Of a stretch of DNA of 37,904 bases, positions 24,320-31,443 are shown one piece after another. Made by a program: the position numbers and the translations under genes. The stretch is taken from assembly GCA_017410455.1 (NCBI GenBank), contig JAFQQT010000012.1, forward strand, positions 1 through 37,904. The letters run 5' to 3'. Under the pieces are notes generated by a model, which ran no database searches, was not told the DNA's origin, and was given only the letters and a program-made list of their open reading frames with translations. How positions within the stretch are numbered: the first letter of the stretch is position 1; each line of letters starts with the position of its first letter. This stretch comes from Clostridia bacterium. Its GTDB lineage: Bacteria; Bacillota; Clostridia; Christensenellales; Aristaeellaceae.

Positions 24320-25591
24320 ATGAAGAAGCTTCTGATTCTGGGCGGCACGTCCGCGTCCCTTGACCTTGTCAGGAACGCGAAGGAAATGGGCGTGTACACC
24401 ATCGTGACGGATGACCAGCCCACAGGTGTGGCCAAGCAGATTGCCGACGAGACCGCCATGGTCAGCACGACCGATATGGAGGGCCTGCTGCAGCTGATCC
24501 GCGACCGTCAGGTGGACGGCGTATTCTGCGGACCGAGCGAGTTCAATATCCGCAACCTGCTGCGCGTGTGCGAGCTGGCGGGCCTGCCCTGCTACACCAC
24601 GACGGAAATCTGGGATCTGTGCGCCAACAAGGACGTGTTCAAGCAGTACTGCCGTCAGTATGACGTGGACTGCACGCCTGAATATGAGCTGACCGCTGAC
24701 ATGACGGATGAAGAGCTTGACCAGATCGACTATCCGATCATCATCAAGCCTGTTGACGGCTGCAGCTCCAAGGGCATCACGGTCTGCATGGACAAGTCGA
24801 ATGTTCGTGAGGCATATGAGAGCGCGATGGCCTTCTCCACCTGCAAGCGCATCATCGCGGAGAAATACATCCAGAACGACGGTGAGCTGTTCTCCGTGCG
24901 CTATCTGCTGCGGGACGGCGAGGCGTATCCCTACTTTGTGATGGATACTTATGTGGCCGATCCCGTACACCGCACCAGTCTGATCAGTGCTCTGACCTAT
25001 GCTCCTTCCAAGTATATGGACTACTACATGAAACACATGGACGCTAATGTCCGCAGGATGCTTAAGGGCATGGGTCTGCGCAATGGTACGGCGTTCATCC
25101 AATCCTTGCCTTGTGATGGGAAAATCTACTTCCATGAGATGGGCTACCGTCTCAGCGGCGGTATGATCTTCAAGCTGACTGAGCCGCTGGTGGGCGTGAA
25201 CGACATGAAGATGATGATTCGTTACGCACTGGGTGGCCAGATGGTAACGGATGAGGAAATCGCGGCGCTGGATGTGACGAAGATGCATCATCTGGCTGCG
25301 CAGCTGATGGTGCCGCTGAGCGCGGGTACGCTGGGTAGAATCGAGGGCCTGGAGCAGGCCATGAGCCACCCGGCGGTGAAGGATTTTATTCAGTACTATC
25401 AGGTGGGCCAGTGCGTTCAGAAGAGCTATATCGGCACGCTGTCCCAGCATTTCGGCCGCTTCTCCATCATCGCGGACACTCGCGAGGAGATCATCGCGAC
25501 CGTCGATGCGATCCAGAAGGAGCTGCGGATCTACGATACGGACGGCAATCGCATGAATGTGATGCAGTTCGATCTGACAAGGATGGGCTGA
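24320..25591 (+). CDS. ATP-grasp ligase 2
   Basis: This 423-residue protein has the same architecture as its upstream neighbour: an N-terminal LILGGTSASLDL pre-ATP-grasp domain, Lys143 in YPIIIKPVDGCSSKG, and an HEMGYRLSGGM segment with the expected metal-binding acidic residue. It is clearly a different subfamily: the C-terminal 120 residues are not alike, so it is not a simple recent duplicate. GAAGGAGAT precedes the start, 13 bases after the first ligase. Two ligases could add two building blocks in series or act on two sugars. Carboxylate-amine ligase chemistry is family knowledge; the substrate is unknown. Confidence 0.85.
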   Translation: MKKLLILGGTSASLDLVRNAKEMGVYTIVTDDQPTGVAKQIADETAMVSTTDMEGLLQLIRDRQVDGVFCGPSEFNIRNLLRVCELAGLPCYTTTEIWDLCANKDVFKQYCRQYDVDCTPEYELTADMTDEELDQIDYPIIIKPVDGCSSKGITVCMDKSNVREAYESAMAFSTCKRIIAEKYIQNDGELFSVRYLLRDGEAYPYFVMDTYVADPVHRTSLISALTYAPSKYMDYYMKHMDANVRRMLKGMGLRNGTAFIQSLPCDGKIYFHEMGYRLSGGMIFKLTEPLVGVNDMKMMIRYALGGQMVTDEEIAALDVTKMHHLAAQLMVPLSAGTLGRIEGLEQAMSHPAVKDFIQYYQVGQCVQKSYIGTLSQHFGRFSIIADTREEIIATVDAIQKELRIYDTDGNRMNVMQFDLTRMG

Positions 25592-25629
25592 ATCCCCGTA
25601 AAGGAAGCCCTGTTTGATGGAGGTTGTCT

Positions 25630-26877
25630 ATGCGGATTCTCAAGCTGTCATCCTACTGTACACCGGAGCAGGTTTCCAGCTCGCATTTGTCCAAGGACCT
25701 GACGGCGGCATATATCAATGCTGGTTTCACCATCGTCAACTATGTTCCTACGCCGACCCGCGGTATTTCGGACGAGGTGCGCCAGAAGTATAAGAAGATC
25801 AAATATGAGGAGCTGGAGGACGGCAAGTTCGTCATTCACCGCTTCCCCATGTTCCGCGAGGGCAGGAACCCCATCCAGCGCGCCATCCGTTATGTGCTGG
25901 TCAACATCATTCAGTACTTCAAGGGCAGCAGGGCGAAGGATGTCGACGTGATCTATGCCGGCAGCACCCCCCCCACCCAGGGCCTGCTGTGCGGTATGGT
26001 CAAGAAGCGCCTGAAGGTGCCCTTCGTGTACAACCTGCAGGATATCTTCCCCGATTCCCTTGTCAATGCGAAGATGACCAAGAAGGGGAGCCTCATCTGG
26101 AAGATTGGCCGGAAGATCGAGGACTTCACCTACCGCAGCGCGGACAGGATCATCGTCATCAGCGAGGGATTCAAGCAGAATATCATGGAAAAGGGCGTCC
26201 CCGAGGAGAAGATCGTCGTTATCCCCAACTGGGTGGACACCGATCAGGTGTACCCCATCGCCCGGGAGGATAACGTGCTCTTCGCGCGCTATGGCCTTGA
26301 TCCCAGCAAGTTCTATGTCTGCTACAGCGGCAACATCGGCCACTCCCAGAACCTGGAGCTCCTGCTGGAGGCGGCGAAGGTGCTGAAGACGGATCTGCCC
26401 GATGTGCACTTTGTCCTGATCGGCGAGGGCGCCGCGAAGGAGGACCTGGAGAAGACGGTGGCTGAGGAGAAGCTCGGCAACGTGACCATCCTGCCCTTCC
26501 AGCCCTACGAGGAGATTGCCCATGTGTTCAGCCTGGGCGACGCGGGCCTGATCATGTCCAAGCCCGGCATCGGCGGCAGTTCCGTGCCCAGCAAGACCTG
26601 GAGCATCATGGCGGCAGAGCGTCCCGTGCTGACCTCCTTCGACACGGACAGCGAGCTGTTCCGCATGGTGGACAGCGTCGGCTGCGGCGTGTGCGCGGAT
26701 CCCAGCAGCGCGGAGGCGCTGGTGGAAGGCGTGAAGAAGCTCCATGCAGACCGCGCGGCGGCGCAGGAGATGGGCAGGAAGGGCCGCGCGTATGTGAAGA
26801 CGTATCTGGACAAGGACGTCTGCACGGGGATGTATGTGGGGACGGTACGGGACGTGTGCGCTCGTGCGAAGAAGTAA
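25630..26877 (+). CDS. GT4 glycosyltransferase (WbuB-like)
   Basis: This 415-residue GT-B fold enzyme has two Rossmann domains. The N-terminal acceptor domain runs to about residue 190 (YAGSTPPTQGLL, YNLQDIFPDS). The donor domain contains the SGNIGHSQNLELLLEA, PFQPYEE and SKPGIGGSSVPSKTW motifs and the final EMGRKGRAYV helix. This pattern is that of WbuB-type transferases, which add N-acetyl-L-fucosamine or related amino sugars to lipid-linked intermediates. It is the only non-initiating glycosyltransferase in the block. GGAGG lies six bases before the ATG; a TTG two codons earlier is less likely. Donor and linkage cannot be read from the sequence. Confidence 0.92.
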   Translation: MRILKLSSYCTPEQVSSSHLSKDLTAAYINAGFTIVNYVPTPTRGISDEVRQKYKKIKYEELEDGKFVIHRFPMFREGRNPIQRAIRYVLVNIIQYFKGSRAKDVDVIYAGSTPPTQGLLCGMVKKRLKVPFVYNLQDIFPDSLVNAKMTKKGSLIWKIGRKIEDFTYRSADRIIVISEGFKQNIMEKGVPEEKIVVIPNWVDTDQVYPIAREDNVLFARYGLDPSKFYVCYSGNIGHSQNLELLLEAAKVLKTDLPDVHFVLIGEGAAKEDLEKTVAEEKLGNVTILPFQPYEEIAHVFSLGDAGLIMSKPGIGGSSVPSKTWSIMAAERPVLTSFDTDSELFRMVDSVGCGVCADPSSAEALVEGVKKLHADRAAAQEMGRKGRAYVKTYLDKDVCTGMYVGTVRDVCARAKK

Positions 26878-27009
26878 ACACCTGCTGGCAAGGTTGCGAA
26901 CCTCCTGTAAGAAGCAGTGCGCATCGGGAACTCGTTTGATGGATGGAACGAGGGAACTGCATGGAGCTGCAGAGGGTTTGCGTGCCGATGAAAGTCAAGG
27001 AGGAAACGA

Positions 27010-28182
27010 ATGGTTTCATCTCGTGGAAGACTGAGTATCCGGCTGAAGATTCCATCTGTTAGCCGCATTATGGATGCGATGTTCATATTCTTCTGCATGT
27101 TTCCCTTTCTGCTGCCCAATCCCATTATCAGCTCGGATCTTCAGCCCTATGCGGCGGTGATGGGAACGCTGATCTGTCTGCGCGATCTGCCACGCGCAGG
27201 CTTTTCGCTGATGCGTAAGAATCACCTGATCATTCTGGGGGTCACGGGTATCGTTGCGCTGATTGTGTTCGTCTTCAGCGGCATGACAATGAATGCGATT
27301 CGCGCGCTGTTCAACTATTATTCGGTGGTCGTGATTCCGGTGGCGATGTGTTTTGTGCTGCGTAGCTACCGTGGCTTTCCTGAAACGATGGTAAAAGCCT
27401 GTATTATGTTGTGGTTTGGCGTATGCACGATTCAGTTTTTTGTGTCGCGCACCTTTGCGCTGGCGTTTGTCAGTGGTGCGCGACATGGTATTTCTTACCG
27501 CGGAATCTGTGGCCTGGCTTCGGAGCCGTCTTTCCTGGGTATCGCATGTTTTTACATGCTGCATCTGATCCGGAAGTTCCGGAAGGGGCAGGTCTTGTAC
27601 ACCATCATAGTGGTTGTCATGGGCTGTCTGTATGCCCAGAGTGCCATGGGTATCATTTTTATCGCTGCATACTGGGTCGTTTTCCTGCTGGACATGACGA
27701 CGACCCGGAAGGGCATCTGGATCTGGTGCGGTACCATTTTGGCGGTCATCGTGGGTGGCTATGTGCTGCTGAATGTGCTGCAAGGTACACGCATCCATCA
27801 GCTTGTTATCGGGTTTCTCAGCAGCGACAGTTCCAGCGTTCTGTCGGACTCCAGCGTCAGCATCCGCCTGAGAGCCATTGTCAACGCACTGCAGGACGCC
27901 TGGGATGCATTGCTGATGCCGCAGGGTTTCGGTCCGCGAATCGGCAGCGGTTATGGCGGCTTCCTGTGCGAGCTGGGTTTCCTGGCGATTCCTGCACTAT
28001 GGCTGATATCCAACATGATGTCCAAGTGCTTCCGGCAGATGAAAAGCCAGGTGCTGTACTTTGTGGTTGTGACATTCCTGCTGTGCAATAACACACAGAT
28101 CGGCAATCCGTTGCTGCTGATGATTGTGGGCATGAACATGTACAGCGCGAATCGTGCCCAACGGCGCGTTGTGAGGAGATGA
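27010..28182 (+). CDS. Wzy-like polysaccharide polymerase
   Basis: This 390-residue integral membrane protein has about ten hydrophobic segments. A larger extracytoplasmic loop between the later helices contains SDSSSVLSDSSVSIRLRA, an arginine-containing loop of the kind found in the O-antigen polymerase/ligase superfamily. The GLASEPSFLGI segment is also typical of Wzy proteins. It would join lipid-linked repeat units outside the membrane. AAGGAGG lies just before the ATG. The 132 bases before it contain no gene or terminator that I can see. The sequence is lower in GC than the enzymes upstream. Wzy proteins are poorly conserved, so the call rests on topology and context as well as motifs. 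Confidence 0.8.
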   Translation: MVSSRGRLSIRLKIPSVSRIMDAMFIFFCMFPFLLPNPIISSDLQPYAAVMGTLICLRDLPRAGFSLMRKNHLIILGVTGIVALIVFVFSGMTMNAIRALFNYYSVVVIPVAMCFVLRSYRGFPETMVKACIMLWFGVCTIQFFVSRTFALAFVSGARHGISYRGICGLASEPSFLGIACFYMLHLIRKFRKGQVLYTIIVVVMGCLYAQSAMGIIFIAAYWVVFLLDMTTTRKGIWIWCGTILAVIVGGYVLLNVLQGTRIHQLVIGFLSSDSSSVLSDSSVSIRLRAIVNALQDAWDALLMPQGFGPRIGSGYGGFLCELGFLAIPALWLISNMMSKCFRQMKSQVLYFVVVTFLLCNNTQIGNPLLLMIVGMNMYSANRAQRRVVRR

Positions 28183-28187
28183 TCATC

Positions 28188-29408
28188 ATGTTCGGAAGGT
28201 ATAAGAAGGTGCTGATGGACATCATGTACAGCATCATCTCCTATGCGCTGCCGACGGTCATGCTGCAGATGGTTGCACAGCCGTTTATTGCCGCGAGGCT
28301 TACCGGCGCGCAGAATGATCTGTTCCTGACGCTGCTCAGCGCAGTTCGTCTGGGTGTTAATGTTTTCATCAGCGTCCTTGCCAACCTCCGGCTGCTGGAA
28401 AAGAAAAACTGCCAGGAAGAGCCCCGACAGGAAAAGAACATCAACTTCATGTTCTGTATCGCATGTACGCTCTGTCTTCTGCTCGCTGGAACATTGACGG
28501 TTGTGTATTGTGACGAACTGAGCTGGTCCGGACTTGCGCTGGTCCTCCTCGTGGCTGCGCTGATCTCTTTTCATGATTATTATGCCATCTGCTTCCGTGT
28601 CAGCATCAATTATCGGAAAGTAATGATCGATAATGCGCTGATCGTTGTGGGTTATGGCGTGGGCCTGCTGTGGTTCCTGGCCATTCCGCGGTGGGAGGTC
28701 GTATTCATCAGCGGTTACCTTTTTGGTTCCGTCTATGTTCTGATATCCAGTGACATGTGGAAAAAGGGGCTGGATTCGAAGGTTCCCGGCAGGCTCTATG
28801 GATCGTATGCGGCGCTCAGCGCATCGTCTGCGTTGACGAACTCGATCACCTATTGTGATAAGCTGCTCATGTATCCGATGCTGGAGAGTGGATCGGTTTC
28901 GTCCTACAATGCAGCGGCGGTGGTCAGCAAGATCATCTCCATCGTAACAGTACCGCTTCGCAATGTGCTCCTCAGCTATGTGGTAAACAGAAAAAAGCTG
29001 GTGCTTCCGCGAAAGCAATTGATGATGCTCCTTGCGCTCGTGCTTGGCGGCAGCCTGATCGTGTATGGCGGTGGTTATGGTGTGAGCCATCTGCTTTGCA
29101 GCCTGCTTTACCCGATGTACTACGGCGTGGCGAAACTGTACATTCCGATCATCATGCTATCCATCGTTTTCGAATCCCTGGCGTCATTGGGCAAGGTGTT
29201 GCTGATGCCTTTTGCAAAAGCCAGTCTGCAGACCATCATTTCGGCTGTTAAGCTGGGCACTTACGTGCTGATGATCATTCTGCTTGAGCTTGTTTTCCCG
29301 CTCGATCTGCTTGGTTTCTGCCTGGCGAGCCTGCTGGCTAACACTGCGATGATGCTGTGTGTGTTCGGGAATTTGCTGAAGCATATCGAACTTACAAACC
29401 ACCGCTGA
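28188..29408 (+). CDS. Wzx-like flippase (MATE/MurJ-type fold)
   Basis: This 406-residue membrane protein has about 11-12 helices and the pattern of polysaccharide flippases. An ISYALPTVMLQMVAQPFIAARL opening is followed by paired helices and polar residues in the early helices. It would move the undecaprenyl-linked repeat unit to the outer face for the polymerase encoded just upstream. The ATG at 28188 is nine bases behind GAGGAG; the ATG at 28179 is in frame but abuts that site. The stop of the polymerase gene lies between the two. A strong terminator follows, so this is the last gene of the block. Base composition is moderate, like the polymerase gene. Confidence 0.85.
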   Translation: MFGRYKKVLMDIMYSIISYALPTVMLQMVAQPFIAARLTGAQNDLFLTLLSAVRLGVNVFISVLANLRLLEKKNCQEEPRQEKNINFMFCIACTLCLLLAGTLTVVYCDELSWSGLALVLLVAALISFHDYYAICFRVSINYRKVMIDNALIVVGYGVGLLWFLAIPRWEVVFISGYLFGSVYVLISSDMWKKGLDSKVPGRLYGSYAALSASSALTNSITYCDKLLMYPMLESGSVSSYNAAAVVSKIISIVTVPLRNVLLSYVVNRKKLVLPRKQLMMLLALVLGGSLIVYGGGYGVSHLLCSLLYPMYYGVAKLYIPIIMLSIVFESLASLGKVLLMPFAKASLQTIISAVKLGTYVLMIILLELVFPLDLLGFCLASLLANTAMMLCVFGNLLKHIELTNHR

Positions 29409-29449
29409 AGCAGAAGTCTGTATGCCCAGTGCAATTTTGCAGATGAAAC

Positions 29450-29501
29450 AAGCGGCTTGCTCACCCTGAACGATTCATTCGGGTGGGTAAGCCGCTTTTT
29501 T
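29450..29501 (+). terminator. Terminator of the glycan assembly cluster
   Basis: AAGCGGCTTGCTCACCC pairs with GGGTGGGTAAGCCGCTT (two non-pairing or wobble positions) around a 14-base loop, followed by a T-run. It lies about 40 bases behind the flippase stop codon. Confidence 0.92.
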
Positions 29502-29582
29502 GTGTTGGCGATGTGCTGTTTGTCGGGCGGGGTGCTGTTGCGATGGCATACGAAAAAACTGCATAACTGTTCTTATGGTCTA

Positions 29583-29611
29583 TTGCGTCGGGATCGAGCT
29601 GCGACTATAAT
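29583..29611 (+). promoter_or_regulatory. Promoter of the Spo0A-C-like gene
   Basis: TTGCGT (29583-29588), a 17-base spacer and a consensus TATAAT (29606-29611). The leader to the ATG is about 85 bases; I see no structure in it beyond the GAGGAAAGAAAGGCAGG ribosome binding region. Confidence 0.7.
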
Positions 29612-29701
29612 GAAAGAGCGCCACTAAGAAGCAAATTGTACTATAAGAATTATTCTGCTGATTCGATTTGATGCGAATGAGGAAAGAAAGGCAGGTACCC
29701 C

Positions 29702-30058
29702 ATGGAAGAGAAGGAAATCAGGGCATATGTAGAGAGGGTGTTGGACACGTTGGGCGTGGGCTGCCGCTACCTGGGGCATGCGCTAGCGATCGACGCTGTC
29801 TGCCAGGCGGTCTGGGATGCTCAGCAGCGGGCCTGTGTCCGCCGGGGACTTCTGCGGCAGATTGCCGAGCGACACCAGTGCAGCTGTCCGCAGGTGGAGC
29901 GGAACCTGCGGACGGTGATCCGCCGGGCATGGCTTGTGAATGAAGCTGGCCTGAAGCGCCTCGCGGCATACCCGCTGACGCAGGAGCCGACGGTCACGGA
30001 GTTTGTGGAGATCCTGGCGGTGCATGTGCTGCGGAGGCGGCCGGAAGACTGGCGCTGA
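29702..30058 (+). CDS. Stand-alone Spo0A C-terminal-type DNA-binding protein
   Basis: This 118-residue protein matches the shape of the sporulation master regulator's effector domain. LGVGCRYLGHALAIDAV corresponds to the helix after the linker, LRQIAERHQCS to the first helix of the helix-turn-helix, and CPQVERNLRTVIRRAW to the recognition helix (compare RVERAIRHAIE in Spo0A). PTVTEFVEILA matches the final PTNSEFIA-type helix. The receiver domain that is phosphorylated in Spo0A is missing, and no partial receiver remains upstream, so this is not a broken spo0A. It could bind 0A-box-like sites without phosphorylation or interfere with Spo0A. It has its own promoter and is convergent with the next gene. 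Confidence 0.8.
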   Translation: MEEKEIRAYVERVLDTLGVGCRYLGHALAIDAVCQAVWDAQQRACVRRGLLRQIAERHQCSCPQVERNLRTVIRRAWLVNEAGLKRLAAYPLTQEPTVTEFVEILAVHVLRRRPEDWR

Positions 30059-30074
30059 GGGCGGAGCGGGACGG

Positions 30075-30317
30075 TCAATCGCCGGGCGTGGGGGATGGCG
30101 GTGCGCTGCACAGGCGGCACACCGTCCGGACAAGCCAGATGAATACGTCGCTGCGGTCGGAGACGTCTTCTTCCACGGCCAGCACGATGGCCTCCTGGGC
30201 GATCGCGTCTGCCCGGGCCATATCGCCGCCGCTGGCCCGCAGGCGATTGCGCGCCAGGCGCAGCATCAGGTCGTAATGCACCCTGAGAAAGGCTTTCAGT
30301 TGCTTGAGGTTTTCCAT
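30075..30317 (-). CDS. Small protein of unknown function, faintly sigma-region-2-like
   Basis: This 80-residue protein reads leftward downstream of the LysR gene. The second ATG (30317) is used because AGGAGA lies seven bases upstream of it and only one base from the first. The helical content, with YDLMLRLARNRL, a DAIAQEAIVLAVEE segment and an IWLVRTVCRLC segment, distantly recalls region 2 of ECF sigma factors, but region 4 is absent and the similarity is weak. The C-terminus ends in a proline-rich tail. It probably shares a transcript with the LysR gene 51 bases upstream and ends 16 bases from the convergent Spo0A-C-like gene. Confidence 0.5.
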   Translation of the reverse strand: MENLKQLKAFLRVHYDLMLRLARNRLRASGGDMARADAIAQEAIVLAVEEDVSDRSDVFIWLVRTVCRLCSAPPSPTPGD

Positions 30318-30368
30318 CTGCATATCTCCTCATATCCGGCTGTATGGCCAGGGCCTTTGGGCCGCGCG

Positions 30369-31262
30369 TCAGGTGGCCTGCAGCAGGCGGATGGCGTACT
30401 CGGTGAAACGGGAAACATACTGCCCGCGCCGGGTCACGATGGCGGGCTGGCGGGTGATGGCCTGCTGCAGCAGAGGAAGCAGCTGCACGCCGGGGTGGTC
30501 GTCTTTCTGGACAAACTGCCGCGGGAGAACTGCCGCGCCCACGCCGGCACGCACCATCTCCCATGCGGTGGCGATGCCCACCACTTCCACCTGAATATCC
30601 GGTTCCAGCCCGGCCTGTGCTGAGAGGCGGGAGAATTGCTGCCGAAGTTCCTGTTGCTGGCTGAGTACCACGAAGGGCAGCGACCGGCAGCTTGCCAGGT
30701 CCACGGGCATGCCATCTGCAGGTGGTGGTGTGAGCAGTTTCAGCATCGATTCCGGTACGGCCAGCACAAGTTCGTCCGGCTCCAGCGGAATCACATTCAG
30801 CACCGATTCATCCACAGGCAGGTTCATGATTGCGAAATCGTAGCTGCCCTCGGTCACGCCCTTGTGCAGCTGGGCGCTGTTAGCCTCGCTGAGCACCACC
30901 TGCAGGTGCGGGAAGTGTTCCCGGAGCTGCCGGATAAAGGGCGGCATCATGTACAGGCTGCGGAAGGGGGACACGCCGATGACCAGCCGCCCCCAGTCCC
31001 CTGTGCGGTATTGCTCCATGGCCCGCAGGAGCTGATCCTCCCCATAGAGCAGCTGCTCGGCCCGGGATGCGAAATGCTCGCCGGCAGCTGTCAGCGTCAG
31101 GGGGGCGGTGCTGCGGTCGAAGAGCTTCACGCCCAGCTCTTCCTCCAGGGCGATGATCTGCTTGCTCAGCGCGGGCTGGGAGATTCCCAGGCTTTCTGCT
31201 GCCTGCGAGAAGCTGCGCACCCGGCTGAGCAGCACTGCGTATTGCAGCTGGCGCGTATTCAT
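30369..31262 (-). CDS. LysR-family transcriptional regulator
   Basis: This 297-residue protein is a typical LysR-type regulator. The N-terminal winged helix-turn-helix (residues 1-60; SFSQAAESLGISQPALSKQI) is followed by a long linker helix and a two-lobed effector-binding domain (about 90-290). It is divergent from the TRAP-like permease gene, a common arrangement in which the regulator controls the neighbouring transporter in response to its substrate and also its own gene. AGGAGG lies before the ATG. The effector is unknown. Confidence 0.95.
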   Translation of the reverse strand: MNTRQLQYAVLLSRVRSFSQAAESLGISQPALSKQIIALEEELGVKLFDRSTAPLTLTAAGEHFASRAEQLLYGEDQLLRAMEQYRTGDWGRLVIGVSPFRSLYMMPPFIRQLREHFPHLQVVLSEANSAQLHKGVTEGSYDFAIMNLPVDESVLNVIPLEPDELVLAVPESMLKLLTPPPADGMPVDLASCRSLPFVVLSQQQELRQQFSRLSAQAGLEPDIQVEVVGIATAWEMVRAGVGAAVLPRQFVQKDDHPGVQLLPLLQQAITRQPAIVTRRGQYVSRFTEYAIRLLQAT

Positions 31263-31294
31263 GGCGCACCCCTCCTGTGTTCTTATTCGCTCCT

Positions 31295-31323
31295 ATTATA
31301 CCCCCCGGATGCGATTTGCGCAA
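31295..31323 (-). promoter_or_regulatory. Promoter of the LysR gene
   Basis: Read leftward, TTGCGC (31318-31323), a 17-base spacer and a consensus TATAAT (31295-31300), 32 bases before the start codon. Confidence 0.75.
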
Positions 31324-31357
31324 GACGGCGGTACACAGAACGAGCGTGAAATAATGG

Positions 31358-31386
31358 TTGACAGGGCTCGGAAAGTGTGCTACATT
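31358..31386 (+). promoter_or_regulatory. Promoter of the TRAP-like permease operon
   Basis: Consensus TTGACA (31358-31363), 17 bases, TACATT (31381-31386). The start codon follows about 58 bases downstream, with GGGAGGGTG as ribosome binding site. Confidence 0.75.
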
Positions 31387-31393
31387 ATTACTT

Positions 31394-31419
31394 GAACGGA
31401 ATGGAGTGTATAACCGTTC
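31394..31419. promoter_or_regulatory. Candidate operator in the permease leader
   Basis: GAACGG (31394-31399) and CCGTTC (31414-31419) form a perfect inverted repeat with a 14-base spacer, just after the expected transcription start. CGGAATG is also repeated at 31397 and 31420. It may be a LysR or other repressor site. Confidence 0.45.
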
Positions 31420-31443
31420 CGGAATGTATGGGAGGGTGATGAG

